Below are positions 25,990-38,575 of a stretch of DNA of 64,000 nucleotides, piece by piece. The translations under genes and the position numbers were made by a program. The stretch comes from Clusia tigrina (Eukaryota > Arthropoda > Insecta > Diptera > Clusiidae). The stretch is taken from positions 16,822,001-16,886,000 of the forward strand of contig OV050033.1 of the NCBI GenBank assembly GCA_920105625.2, read 5' to 3'. The notes below the pieces were generated by a model. The model was not told the DNA's origin, ran no database searches, and saw only the letters and a list, made by a program, of their open reading frames with translations. Within the stretch, counting starts at the first letter, position 1, and every line of letters begins with the position of its first letter.

Positions 25990-26072
<83 letters not shown>
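25967..26072 (+). repeat. Compound (CA)12-(TA)~40 microsatellite
   Basis: About 24 bp of CA repeats run directly into roughly 80 bp of uninterrupted TA. It is the longest simple repeat in the window. The TA part is self-complementary and can extrude a cruciform. It also creates an artefactual Ile-Tyr repeat in open frames. Confidence 0.95.
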
Positions 26073-26076
<4 letters not shown>

Positions 26077-27657
26077 CATATATACATACTCGGTGGTTTT
26101 TGTGAGAAAATCGTGGCAAAAGGATAACAACACATTTTTCCGCATGTGTTATGCAAATATTTGCATTCTTAAGCGCACGCATTTTTATCCTTTTTATGCT
26201 CCTTGTGGATTTCACGCTCGTCACTTGATAGTACTTTACTTGTATTTTCTTTACAATTGAAGGCATTTCCAGGATAACAGAATAAGGCAATAAAAAACAC
26301 AAACAAACAGCGAAAACAACAACACCAACACTAGAACGCACACGCACACTGTGCAAGGAAAATATAAAGGAATACACTCTTTTATGTATTGATGAAAAAG
26401 CTCGGTTGTGTACCTCCAATTGTTTATGTATGCGTACGCCATGCAGGCGCGTAAAAGCGTGAAAATGACGACGCGTGTTGAATATTGTTGGCTGTCAGAT
26501 TAAAAGCGAGTTTTAGAAGTGAAACTCAAACACACCACGTTGACAAGTGGAGTTCTCATCGTACGGAACGAGCACTTGTAGCAACATCCTGGGCTAGCAA
26601 TCCAACGAATCCCTGCTGTGCGTGTACATGTCCGCGCGCATATCTCAATCAAGCCTTTCAATTTGCATACTCGCGCACTACTTGTGCTCTGCTCCGCGTT
26701 CACTTTGGCGCCATTGCCTTTGAATTAACCACAAAAAAGCAAAAATCTGCGAATTCTTTTGGCGTCGCTGCCATTGAACGGCAGCCAACCGCCCCAACAA
26801 GTGCAGAGGTTAGAAACCTCGGCGGCAGTCATAAAGAGTGCCGCCTGCCGCACGTCCTGTATTTGTGCGCTGCTGGCACTGCGTTTGTGACTTTTGTCTA
26901 GTGAATGTGATGCATCTCAGATCAGAGGTACGCAGCCACCAGAGAAGCCCACAAACTCAGCCATAGTTCGCCTACAGCTACGCTGCGTATGTGTGTGGGC
27001 GGGCTCAGTAAATACGACTACGAGCTTGGAACAAAAGTTGAAAGAAATTTTTATCAGCGGGCCGAAAAGTTGCGGCAAACGGTGAAAGCGGCCAACTTTG
27101 CACCGCGGCAGCTTTAGTGATGGCAACTAAACTCGCTGCAAACTGCAATTTAGCTGCAATTTGCAGCAACATTTTCTCCCTTTCTCTCTGTCTCTGATTT
27201 ATACGCGGATTATCCTGCAAACAACTTTCCTTAACAAGGCTTGCGAAATGCAACAACAACAACAACCGCAACAGGAAACTTTGCCTGTAGGCAATTATGT
27301 AAAAATCACAAAGTTTTCTTTTAATTCCAACTTTTTTTTGACATACTCGAATAAATTTAATTTCATCCACTCAGAATACGATCTGCTTATAATCTGTTTA
27401 TATGAGTCTCTTTTATACAGAATTGTTAATGAATGCGCAACTTTAAATCATTGATAGCTTCCTTGAAATGAACTATTGTCGGAGGAAGTAGTATTAGGCA
27501 GTACCAGGACTATTTTCCTGTAAGAATTTCAGCTTTCACATTTCTGGAACGATAATGAAAAAAATTATATATGAAAAAGGATATCCAAAAAATTAAAAAA
27601 AACTGTTTAAGCATTTGCTTTGAATGAAACTCTGTGGTATGAAATTTACTTTCAAGA

Positions 27658-27868
27658 TCGAATCACTGGATTGTGTCAAGTAAAACAACACCATTTCTTT
27701 GATAACTAAGAGCCAAGAGAACTAGTTTAAATGAATTAAATTATTTGTATTTATAAATTAATGGTGGACCGCAACGAATGCTCCTAAAAAATTAATTAGC
27801 AAAGCTTAACTTAGTTCAAAAGTTTACTTAGTCTGACTTTTACATCTAAATCATCTCTTATCACTTAC
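27658..27868 (+). repeat. Dispersed repeat family, copy 2
   Basis: Starts TCGAATCACTGGATTGTGT and ends at ACTTTTACATCTAAATCATC. It matches copy 1 at 6388-6590 at both ends and partly between them. No coding capacity. Confidence 0.4.
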
Positions 27869-28777
27869 CTCTTCGATCTCCTCTCTTTTGTATTGCTCTT
27901 TTTATAGTCCCGCTCTGATTTGAGGGATTTTCTTGTATATACTTATGTGCTTCTTTATCCGATTGTAGATGCCTCAAAGTGTAACAAAAGTAGACAATAT
28001 GACTTGGGCTTATAACTAATTGCGTGTAGCATCAGTAGAAGCATACTATGAGACAGCAATTCCAACCCACATCGATTATTCTGGACATGATTTGCATCTA
28101 ACGTTTTCCCCTCTTCCATGTGCCCCTGCTCATGGCATGATGTTTTCGTCACAATGTGTATTGTGAGCGTCCAATTGACGACCACTGTCAAAACACGGTT
28201 ACTCTCATGCAATCACAACTATGTGAGGTACCATCTAGATCCCAGATTGATAACGATCAGAAAAAGGAATTCCTCTCTTAGCCATCCTTGAGGTAATTTT
28301 TTGGCTGATAGGCCGGTAAACATTGCTACCGTCACCAACCAGTGTTGCGTCTAGTGTCAAAAGTTTCCCTTAAAAGAGAAGGGAGCTATTTTAATTTGTC
28401 TCTGTTTTGCCCTTGCAGCAGCAGAGGTAGACGGCCAACATAGGAAGTATAAATTGGAATCTTATTACCAATTACCTTATTTACTGACTCCACCCTCTGC
28501 TTTGGGCCCGGGTGGTTGTCATTTGTTGACCGCAGTATAACTTGTATTGGACTTGGCGGGTTATCTTGCCCCTTCTTTAGTTTTTGTGTGCGAATAGTTC
28601 CTCCTTTATAGACTTAACTGATTATTCTTATAGTTGAATCTGGTTTTGTGGCTCATTCACTTGAAAAGCAACTCATGAAGTTACTATGTTACAGGTCCTC
28701 CTCAAGATCAGTTTGGAAGTAGGCACATTGTCTTCATCAGAGCTCTGGAAAATTATATGAGTAATAATTATTATTTC
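27869..28777. other. Non-coding stretch
   Basis: No gene or assignable element seen. Confidence 0.45.
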
Positions 28778-28888
28778 AGCCGGCCTCCGTGTTGTAACCA
28801 TGCTGTCCTGGGGTCGCGGGTTCGAAGACTGTCCAGGGCATGGTATCGAAACATTTCTAAATAATTTCTCTTGGAGCCGAAAGCCTTA
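28778..28888 (+). mobile_element. tRNA-derived SINE head (degenerate)
   Basis: A-box-like GTTGTAACCATG (28791-28802) and B-box-like GGTTCGAAGAC (28819-28829) are spaced as in a tRNA gene. The sequence aligns with the better-preserved SINE at 55524-55732: both have CATGC after the A box and GGGTCGC.GGTTC around the B box, and this copy lacks about 9 bp between them. The T-stem no longer pairs. It runs into the 3' end of an inverted LINE at 28889. Confidence 0.55.
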
Positions 28889-29300
28889 GGCAGATAGGTG
28901 AAGCGGCCGCCCGAAAGGCGCAATTAGGCCATTATTGATCTTTGTGATACCACATGAGATACAATCCCTTTCAAAGGCCGAGCCATTTAGAGCTTTTAAT
29001 GAAGCAGTTGATGGAGCTAATTATTTTGTTTGAAATATCTCCCAAAGAGTCCAGAAAGTAGTCGCCCAGCAAAATGCGCCTCCTTTTGGACACGTCCATT
29101 ACAAGTGTTCAATGAACTCTTGCTCCACTGTTTCCTTGCACCTCCTGCAGAAGTCGTACCCAGGGTCCAGCGTCCCGTTAGGACACAAATTACGGAAGCT
29201 ATACATAGTCTGTTTAGAGACACTAAGTCCCTTGAGCGGTTTGTCAGACCGAAAACCTTAGTTGCCAATACAAATTCTCCACAAATCCTTGGGTACATAA
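28889..29300 (-). pseudogene. LINE RNase H C-terminal relic, family A
   Basis: Reading the minus strand from 29298, SRDLVSLNRLCIASV and VLTGRWTLGT match the C-terminal RNase H region of Jockey-type LINEs. After a frameshift, YDFCRRCKETVEQEFIEH gives the Cys/His motif that follows it. Another shift gives RRILLGDYFLDSLGDISNK and SINCFIKSSKWLGL, then a stop. The 3' untranslated part contains GGTATCACAAAGATCAATAA and ends CACCTATCTGCC near 28889. The 50232-50546 fragment repeats the LLGDYF...SSINCFIK ending, showing one family. At least two frameshifts and an internal stop make it dead. Confidence 0.8.
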
Positions 29301-31073
29301 TTGTTTGTACTATAAGGTATAATTATAATATTGATAATGATAGAAATAATAATCATTATTATAATTGTTTAGTTGATCTATTTGTAGTCATGCAATTTTT
29401 CCATAATTCTGTTGATGACTGTTTCATATTGTACGGCTGACTTAGGAGTACACAGGATAATCTGTATATACACGGAACATTTATTTTCAAATTATTTATA
29501 AAATGTCCATTTGGGCTTCCCCACTATCCTCTGCAGTTTTAACATAAACCATGCAAACAAATTTAATGAAAGGAGACATCGGTATCAACATATAACAAAT
29601 AGTCCTGAATGCAAATCTGAGTTATCTATCACTCAAAATTGCAGAGCGAAATAAATATTCGATTCAAGCCAAACAACTTACAAAATTGCGATTAACGACA
29701 ACAGAAATTTGCGTGCTTTTCAGCTTCAAGCGCAGCTATAATCAAATGTTTTATGCATTTAACAACATAGCAACGAAGCACTGCAGCTCCTGACGACCCA
29801 CCCACCCCCACAAACAATGAAAGCCAGCAAAGAGCGAAGAAAAATGTTGCCAGAACCCACTCGAAATTGCTTTATTTACCCCACCGCAGAACAGCGCTTA
29901 AAGGATTAAGCATTTCAGTTATCTGTATGGGTGTGTGAGTATATGTGTGTGTGTGTTGTGTGTCCGTGTGCCTGAATGTTTATTTGTCTTACGCTCGAGT
30001 CCTTAAACGTACGATTTTACTGCAACGGCCAACGATTATGGTATCTGAATATAAATTGAGGAATTTAGCAAAAGTAATGTAAAAATAAAACTCAACTGAA
30101 GAAAGTGTAGGAAAGGAAAGGGTGGGAAGAAAGTTGTCGGCGGATGCAAAAAAATAACAATAAAAATAAAAATAAAAATAGAAGCGAAGGCAACAAAACA
30201 TCTTCCGGAAATTACGCACCAAATAACCCCAACTTAAACGCAAGCGAATTGGTTTATATACGACTAGTTTCGCTTTCCATTTCGAGTTGGAGTTTGCGTT
30301 TGGCAGTCGCCAGCGATAAAGTTTCGCTTACGACCAACTGTGAATTGCCTATTTCGGTGTATTGGCATCCGTCTACGCGTGAGGAACGAGGCGAATGTGT
30401 TCGAAGTCTTTAAAGGTTGCAAACGTCTGGGGCCTATATATTTTTATACTCGCGCTGAGGAAGCTTGTCGGAAGCCATCAAGTGGAGTGTTCTTAAAGCT
30501 TCCTGTGGGGAGAAAATATCACTACGCCAAGGTGGAATGAAGTTGTAATAATACCAGCTCTAGTCTGAATTGGGTCCTTTATGAACTTCTATGATGACTT
30601 CGAGAAGCCAAACAAGTCTAGAGTCAGATTGTGAAGAGCAACCCCGCTATCAGCTTTTTTAGGCTTAGCCGTCGCTGATAATTTAACAATAGTTTATAAA
30701 GTGGATTGTTTATAAGATAATATGAGATTTTGAAATATAAGAAGCGTTTTGAAACACGTGAAGCGTTTATACGCACTCTTGTCTTCCTACCCATAATTGT
30801 TAGGTTCCAGCCCCTGTTTCGTCCAACCTAGTTAACTTAGATTCTGTATTTTCATCAGCTTCGTTTCACTTTTATATGCAATCTGAGTAAATAATCATTT
30901 TTGTTCATCAGGGCTGAGACACAATTAGGTACTTGGGGCTCATATCTGCGATTTTTCTAGACACAAAGATGCTGAAATTACCCTTGATTGATTCTAATCA
31001 TTCCAAGTGGCTCCATTTTTGCTGATTAGGATGCAGCCAACATTGTTATGGTAGTTAATAGTAAGTAATTTAA
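29301..31073. other. Non-coding stretch
   Basis: No gene recognised. AAT/ATT-rich DNA lies at 29320-29365 and A-rich AAAAT repeats at 30155-30180. At 30250-30540 there is less repetitive DNA with TATATACG at 30255, but I could not support a promoter. Confidence 0.4.
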
Positions 31074-31275
31074 ACTGAAGGTTCACAGTTTTCGAGCTTA
31101 TCACAAGGACTCTTTGATGCGTCCATTTATAAATGTATGGATAAGAAACGGAGATCCTCAAATAGTAAATAACATCCACTGAAGATTCAAAGTTTGGGAG
31201 CTCATCACAAGGGCTCTTTGATGCTTTCCTTTATAAATGCATGGATAAGAAACCCAGATCCTCAATATATGTGTA
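31074..31275 (+). repeat. Tandem duplication, 2 x 104 bp
   Basis: Copies start ACTGAAGGTTC at 31074 and ACTGAAGATTC at 31178. Both contain TCTTTGATGC, TATAAATG.ATGGATAAGAAAC and AGATCCTCAA. The copies have diverged by substitutions and small indels. Confidence 0.85.
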
Positions 31276-33927
31276 TATTTTAAGACGAAATATTTTGTAC
31301 GGGAGAGAGAGGACACTAGATACTTCAGTGCTTCCTTTACTAATATTTAATTAATAATTATTTTTATGATTTCTATTTAAATCATGTTATGGTGTTTTGA
31401 CCAAGTACAATCAAAGATTACTTTCTTGCATGGGAGCCTCATTGAACCCCTTCAACTGAGATTGCTGAACAATTTTTTCCCCCAATCTCATCTCTCATGC
31501 AATTTCCTTATTCGCTGCTATTGTTCTTGCTTCAAAGTCATAACACAATCACATAAAATTACTCGTAACTTTCTCACTTTTCGCAGCTATTCAGTATACC
31601 ACCGCATTCCCTCAAGTGCCCCAATCGTTCACACAGAGATAAGTTATACCTTTTATTTCCACGATAACTCCATTGCCAGCAATTCGCGGCATAATTCGAA
31701 TTAGAATTAACAAGCCCTGCTCTCTCCTGGTGTTAATTTATGTCAAAATGATGTATCGTAAGCCTTACGTATGATGTATCCAAATTGATTGGATATTAGG
31801 CATGCACACATGCCGCCAAGTAATACCTCAAGACCTGTAATTAAATTGCCAGTCGCTCAGAAAGTGTAGAAATGTTTATTTAAAGTAAATTATGCATGAG
31901 CGGGAGTTTGTCACTTGACCATAATTATCGCTGTAATTAATGACTCTGGGCAATGGATACCGGAGCAGGGCATTCCAAATGCTAGGCAGAAGTTTAAAAC
32001 TGTCGCAGCCAAGGACGAGAATTTCATTTAATTTACCACATTAAAAGTTGAAGTAATGAAAGCGTTGGACAGGCTTTAAAGAGACTCTGAGCAGTGTTGC
32101 CGGCCACATTTTGTGTCCACTGAAAAATTCACGAAAAAAATTCAATGGAACAAAAAAGGCATTTCTACTTTATGAGAACAGTTTCGTGACAGTAAAAGTT
32201 GCCCAAGTTTTTTGCCTCTTGTTATTAAATAGCCACGGCAAAACGAAATTCCGACACGTCATTGTTAATTACACGTTGGCATGCACGATGTACAATGGTG
32301 CCACTTATGTCTTACGGCTAGTTGGTTCCCTCTGCCGTGCCCTCCACTCTGCGCTCTGCGTCTTTGTCTCTTCCACCGCTTCCGCCTGTGCCTGCCTGGG
32401 TCTCTGCTTGCGCCTGTCTGTGAAGGCGTTTTTAAGGTTGTAGCGAGCAGCCAGCGAAGCGTGGTAGCGACCGCTCACACATTTGAGCAAGTGTTATGGC
32501 GAAAATGCATGCCTCGGAAAAGTTAAGTGAAAATTTTTATAAAATATATTTCTTGTAACCTTCGCACACATCCACACAAACACATACACACATACACAAA
32601 CACACAGCCATGCATTAAACGTCAGTGCAGTTATTAAGGCAGGCGACGTGTCCTTTTCGGCTTCCGTTCTTATAATTTTACTTGTCGATTCTGTAACCAA
32701 ATGCCATTAATTTAAAGTAAGATTTTTTTCCTTTCTGCTTATAAAGCATGCAGACTTGCAACAATTCTGACTGCTCCGACCGCAAATATGTTTATTTAAA
32801 TATTCTAAATTGCACTCTCGATATTGGGAAAATAACAGTAAAACACAAAAATACCACCAGACAAGCCAATAAAGTTTTGCAGCAAGTCAATTAAGAAGAA
32901 ACTTTTGCGCACCCTGCTGCAGGACCCCCTTGCCGACAACATTTTCCAACTTCAGTATTTTCTTACATGATTGCACTGAGACCGCAGCAAAGCACGGTCA
33001 CTTTAAGTAATTAAATCTGCTTGAAGCAGGCATATTCACACACGCTCAGACGCATACACGCACCAGTGCTGCTTTTTCAACTCCCTCTGATACAGCTCAC
33101 AAAACTACAGATTACATGCTCGGTGGAGTTTTGAAGGCTTTTTATATCCTTAAATTGAGCGCCTATCTGCCTGTACATGAGAGTGTATGTTTGATTGGAA
33201 AATTCAATTAAAATCCTTTTCCATGTAAATAAATGTTTCTATATATTCAGCGGTGTTAATGGTGCTATTGAGGTGTTCCTTTGCTATTTGAATGACATTT
33301 AAAGACTTTCAACTATTCTGGCTGTCTGCTAAGTATGTGTATGTACGCAATTGTATGTTTGTGTGTGTGTGTGTGTGTGTGTTTGCCTGTTCCAAAACCA
33401 CAAATAATTTGTTTCATTGGTTTGCCTTTGATTTCCTGACATTCAAATCAATCACGCAAGTTGTAGAAATTCAAAATTCATGACATTATTTGCAGTGCAC
33501 CACACGTATACGTAACATTTAATTGAGGAAACGCTGTGCCTGACCTTTCGAATGCGTGTAATACTCCGGGGTAGGCAGTCCATTCAATAGTTCCGACTTT
33601 AGTTTATAGTATATAGAAAAGGTTATTAAAGTGCAAAGAATCACACGAATGTGTTTGTAGTGACATTAAAATGGGTCGCTACAGGACTTGTTCAAGGCAG
33701 GCACACACGCCAAATATATAATTAATATAATTCATGTGTCTACGGAATGTCCCATTGAACTCCATAAATTATGCGAAGAAGGGGAACATAAAACCGTCGA
33801 ATTTTTTTATAATTTGTGGGAAATATTTCAATATCCACCAAAATATGATTTGAAATGTTCCTTCGTGGTTTTGTGAGGATATTTACAAAAAAAAATTGCT
33901 AAAAATCGACAACTTTTCACTTTCGAA
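31276..33927. other. Non-coding stretch
   Basis: No gene recognised. (GT)11 lies at 33361-33382, with CA-rich runs at 32564-32608 and 33036-33062. Confidence 0.45.
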
Positions 33928-33987
33928 CTGGGTAAAATAGTTCATTTCAGGAGCTGATAGACCTCCTGAAATAAACTATTTTCCCAG
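33928..33987 (+). ncRNA. Small hairpin, possible structured RNA
   Basis: The left arm 33928-33953 (CTGGGTAAAATAGTTCATTTC...) and the right arm 33963-33987 pair over 25 bp with one bulge and one mismatch around a 9-nt loop. The flanks AACTTTTCACTTTC and CATGAAATGAGAGTT also pair partly, extending an imperfect stem. The shape resembles a miRNA precursor or the core of a small MITE. No mature miRNA was recognised, so transcription is only a possibility. Confidence 0.35.
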
Positions 33988-34429
33988 GCATGAAATGAGA
34001 GTTAATAGTGTAATAGAGTCGTTCAAAGATTCGTTCAATTCCTTCAATTCAGTTACAAGTACAGATCGAAGCGTACACATATCGATTTGGCTTTAATGAT
34101 TTGATGATTGATACACTTCAGTGTGGTTTACAACAACTGAAGAGTGTAATGATTGGATTTAAAATGGTGGGAGGGGTTTAGTGAAAGCATGGCGGCGATT
34201 GCTACTCACTGTCAATTCAACGGCAGTTCGTGTTCCAATCATTTATTTACTGAATAATCACTTAATTGGATTGTTCCTTAATTGTCTTAATTATGCTTAT
34301 AATATGATTACCTTGTAAAGGGAAAGAGTTTATACTAAATTTGTGCGATTGAGGTATTTTATAACTCCCATTATGAGGAGTTGCATGCAGAGTTGTATAT
34401 ATTTAAAATATCAGCTTCACTTTCTGAGT

Positions 34430-35320
34430 GAATTTCGGTGTCTCCGTCCGCCCGCCAGTCTGAGGCCAATTTCTTCCACAGAGATAAAGATATATTGCTG
34501 ACGATTAACAAAAATACATCTTGAACCTTAAAACAAAGCCAAATAGCAAAGTGAACTTATTTGTCAAATGCCACGCCTACCTCCTATATATGGTATTATG
34601 CCTCCTAATTCGAATTGAATAGAAATAGCATAAAATAAGTACCCAATTTCCTCACTATACCATCAATTGAACCGAAATTTCTACCCACTTTCCTCAATAT
34701 ATCCTTTCTCCTTTATACATTCTTTTATGACCACAATTTACCAATATTCATTACTGGGTGAGATTCATAGACGTAAATTCTCGCATCGTTTCACGGTGCT
34801 AGATCAAAACACCAAACTGTAATTAATCGGATTATTTTCTACTCCACGCCCAGCATTCACACATATTTGTAACTTAAGACCTTTATCCAATTGTGGACAA
34901 AGTTTGCTGTGAATTACGATGTTGACACTATAAATACACAACACAAAAATTCGGGTGGATCAAATAAAGGATACGCCTACTTTCCATGGATTCAATTATC
35001 CGTGCTCATATTGATGAAATATGAATAGGAGCAAATCTGGAGTTTCTACAGGATATTTGATAGTAAGGTATAATAACTAAAGAGTAGTGTGCGTGTTCTA
35101 AAAGTATATAGAATACTTATACTACCACGCCCAAAATTTAAACATATTCATAGCTGGGCTCCTACATTAAATTCATCGTTGAAGTTACACAAGATGGGCC
35201 AGTATAGAAACCAAACCAGAAATGGTCGAGTTACCTTATATTATTGTATTTGATCTCCAGATCTATACAAGATTTGGGTATATATTTTACGGTAATTGCA
35301 CAAAACTTCTTTATGAATCT
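34430..35320 (+). repeat. Degenerate dispersed repeat block
   Basis: TCTCCGTCCGCCCGCCAGTCTG at its start, then recurring CCACGCC-type motifs followed by CATATT and TAGCTGGG-like words (about 34560, 34850 and 35125). This is the usual look of an old, high-copy fly intronic repeat. A CCGTCCCTCCGTCCG segment near 60190 is similar. Limits and class are uncertain. Confidence 0.35.
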
Positions 35321-35570
35321 TAGTGATCATAGTGGGTGGAACCTTTCAGCCGCCACTGTAATCAGCACATAGAATTCATCAGTATGAAAAACGTTCCTAC
35401 AAAGACAATGTTTACAATTAAGTTAAAGGGATCCAATAATGCCATGGTTTCACTAGCACGCCTCCATCTCCATCGCAGTCCCTTACAACATACTGTAATA
35501 TATGACAATTTTATCTAAAGTATTTGAAATTTATTAAGAGCGGTAGAAGTTCAATTGTAATTTGAAAACT

Positions 35571-35719
35571 GCAGTAATAAGAATGATTTAGAAGTACAAA
35601 AATGAGACTTGAGAAACTGTGAGTTTATTATGAAATATTTGTCTGTAAAATTAAATAATTTTCTTTGAAGCTTAACTAACATTCAAAGACTTTTGATTAC
35701 TTGCTTATCCAGTGATGGA
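35571..35719 (-). repeat. Dispersed repeat family, copy 3 (inverted)
   Basis: The reverse complement begins TCCATCACTGGAT and ends ACTTCTAAATCATTCTTATTAC, matching the ends of the 27658 copy. Confidence 0.35.
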
Positions 35720-37856
35720 ACTATTGGCAATAATACATATTCTTGTGATGATATAATACAATGAAACGGGCAGCAAGTTTCACAAAAAGTGCGGGCAATA
35801 CAATATGACTCACTATTGGTAATTTCTGAAACCTTATCTGAGGCCCTACTCTCTTTTACTTTTTCCCCAAGAATTGCTCAACGTTTAATACCACGCCCCT
35901 TGTCAACAGCTAATATGCCACTGTCCTCTTCTGTGCATGTATGAAGAAGAATTTCCACTGAAATATCATTGCCACAAATTTAATTTGGCTGAATTCAAGA
36001 ACTAAAAACGAAAAATTTTAAGAAATAAAAATACAGCGAAATTCCCTACAACGCTTTTGGACATTAAACATAAAATTTCCTCCTGAAAACACGCAATCAA
36101 TGGCAACATAGCCTACTATTATGTTGTGTATTGCGAGCAACAAAAGAGAATCACCAAAACGAAGCACACAAAACCGCACCCCACACAAAGAGCAGCAACA
36201 ATTTTGTTACATTGTTACATTTGTTACTGGCGAACAATTTCTTTGCCCGGCTCTCATGTTTAAATGTGTGCCAAAGTATGCAGCAACGTTTCCTACTAAT
36301 GTGCTGCAATGCAAAACGATGCTGCTTTCAGCTGTCGCAGCAGCAGCAGTGGCAGCAACAACAAGCGAGTACCTACTTGCAACGTGCTGTAAATAGTGCC
36401 CAGCATGCAACATGGCAGATATTTTCCCTTGTTGGGCGACTGATAGTGCAGCAATTTTGCAGGGAAATATTTTATTATGGCAAAGTGAAAAAAGAAGATG
36501 GAAATTTTATGTTTATGCATTTGTATACATGTGTGTTTGTGTGTGTGTGTGTGTGTGACTGCATTGGCAGTAAACTAATTTTTTTATAACTTTGCTACGT
36601 GCGCGTGTGAATTGTGCGGTTCTTTGGCATTTAGCAGCAGAGCCATTTTAAATGTTTCGTCTTGAATTGTTTGCGTTGCACCTCAAGAACCCTAATTCCA
36701 TGCGTCATGTTGCGTCAGGACGAGCATCAGCGCGCATTTCATTCATACTTAATTAGGCGAACATAATAATTTTTAAAGCGCATTAAACGCACAACTTTAA
36801 ATAAGATTTGAATAAACTTCCACTCGTGGCGCCGCTGCGAATCAAGTCCACGTTAACCTTGACGGAAACGCGAGCTCTCTAAAACTTCGCCTTAAGTATT
36901 TAAATGGATTAAGGATTTCATTTAAAATATACGCCATTTTGTTGAGCATTAAAATGGCGCTGCTGACGGCGTAGCTGCCTGCTTTTATTTACCCAACACT
37001 CGCTCGGGGGGTATTTCTAGCGAAACAACTGAATTATATTATTTTAATGAGCAAACTTAATACCAACAACATCAACGGCACCAACAGCAGCACCAGCAAA
37101 CTTTACCTTTACCTCCAAGTACAGCAATCATGCGTCTAGGTGGCATAACAGTAAGTTGCGGAATGTCATTTAGGCAACAAAACTTTAAACAGGGTCCAAC
37201 TTTTTCAGTTTAATCGTTCAATAATATTATTTGCAAATTTGTGCAGGAATGATTTGATATAATTCTGGAGCCTTAGAATGGTATCCCAAGGAAATACCCG
37301 AGAATCCCGGAAGGAAGTGAAATGTGAAGCAACGTTTCTTGAAATAAGTTTAGGTCAGTTAATTTAAAACATCATTTTTTCTGTGAATAAACTTCTTACT
37401 TAGTGAATATAAAATTAAATCACAGATGAGGACATAGAAGTACTGAAGACTGAGACTAAAGAGGGCCTACAAATGTTTATGTTGCTTAACTCAAGAAGGA
37501 TATAAAAATTTTCTCAAATTATTTCAATATAATCACTTAAATTGTTTGAAAGTTCCCAATCGTGTCTCAGCCAAGTCAAATCTTCCCTCAACTATGAAAA
37601 TGACCTATTCCCATCCGATAAAAAGGGTCGCTTAAGTTTGCGACTACAGGAAGTTGATCCAATCAGATCCTGGATAAACGCTTTATATATTTACAACTGA
37701 AATTTAAAGGATCCTTAAAAGATCTAAATCCGATAATAATAGAAATGATAAAGGATACTCGTATCGTTCCCATTTTCCGAGTTTATTATACAGAGTTGAA
37801 TATGAAGCACCTCATTGATGAAAACGTGGGTGGGAAGCCCGAGATCGAAGCCATCA
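35720..37856. other. Non-coding stretch
   Basis: No gene recognised. (GT)n lies at 36539-36557 and GCA/ACA triplets at 36335-36365. Confidence 0.45.
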
Positions 37857-38575
37857 TTAGAAGCCTGTTGCCATCACACTACTACGTCATAAATTCAGCG
37901 ATGATACCACGCAAGAATCTCACTGATTTCAGACCAAGAAACTAACATAAAAAGTTGTGTAAACAAGATTTCTCTCGTCTTTCCGGAAAGCCCATTCAGC
38001 AGCTGATATGTGACTAGTGTCTCACGGCACACTTACATAGAAAAGAACCCTCCTACGCGGAGGACACTTATGGAATGTTTTGTACATAATGTGAGTACTT
38101 CGCTTTGTGGATCTAACTGGACGTTAATACACTTATTACTTTGGTATAATACTCGTAGTACCAGACCGAAGCCATCACGAGCAACCCGTAGGCACCTCAA
38201 TACTTCGCCAAATTTCATTGCTAGTACCGCTCAAGGATTCCCCTGATTCGCAAACCAAGAAAATAGGATAAAAATAGGAAAATATTTCGTCTTTCCGGAA
38301 AGCCCATTCAGCAGCTGATATGTGACTCCAGCCTCACGGCACACCTACATAGAAAGAACCCTCCTTATGGAATGTTTTCTACATAGTGGGAGTACTTCGC
38401 TCACTGGCCGTGAAAACACTTATTACTCCGTAGTATTAAGTGTATTCACGGCCAGTGAGATCCACAAGCAAAGTACTCACACTATGTAGAAAACATTCCA
38501 TAAGTGTCCTCCACGTAGGAGGGTTCTTTTCTATGTAAGCACAATACTCTTAGTACCAAAATGGCTTCCAGTAAC
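37857..38575. repeat. Compound direct and inverted repeat
   Basis: Two direct units start GAAGCCATC at 37857 and 38168 (period ~311 bp). Both contain CGTCTTTCCGGAAAGCCCAT, CAGCAGCTGATATGTGACT and ACATAGAAA.GAACCCTCCT. The second unit is then met by an inverted partial copy (about 38437-38575). The junction is a hairpin: TCACTGGCCGTGAAAACACTTA at 38401-38422 pairs with 38438-38459 across a 15-nt loop, and pairing continues outward through GTAGAAAACATTCCATAAG. The left arm lacks about 18 bp present in the first unit and the inverted arm. No coding capacity. It is probably a foldback-type element or a rearranged MITE cluster. Confidence 0.75.

Larger units (their letters stand above)
23114..27657. 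other. Non-coding stretch rich in microsatellites
   Basis: No gene recognised. It holds (GCA)n, (CA)n at 24060-24074, GT-rich DNA at 24220-24275, and an 18-bp duplication (GGGGCTGGCTCCGCTGCT) at about 24315-24350. A large CA/TA array is listed separately. Confidence 0.5.

Noticed and set aside
25940..26419. 159-codon minus-strand frame with an Ile-Tyr repeat
   Set aside because: The frame exists only because the TA array contains no stop in that phase.
30240..30540. Possible core promoter and 5' untranslated region (TATATACG near 30255)
   Set aside because: No initiator at the right distance and no following coding exon could be found.
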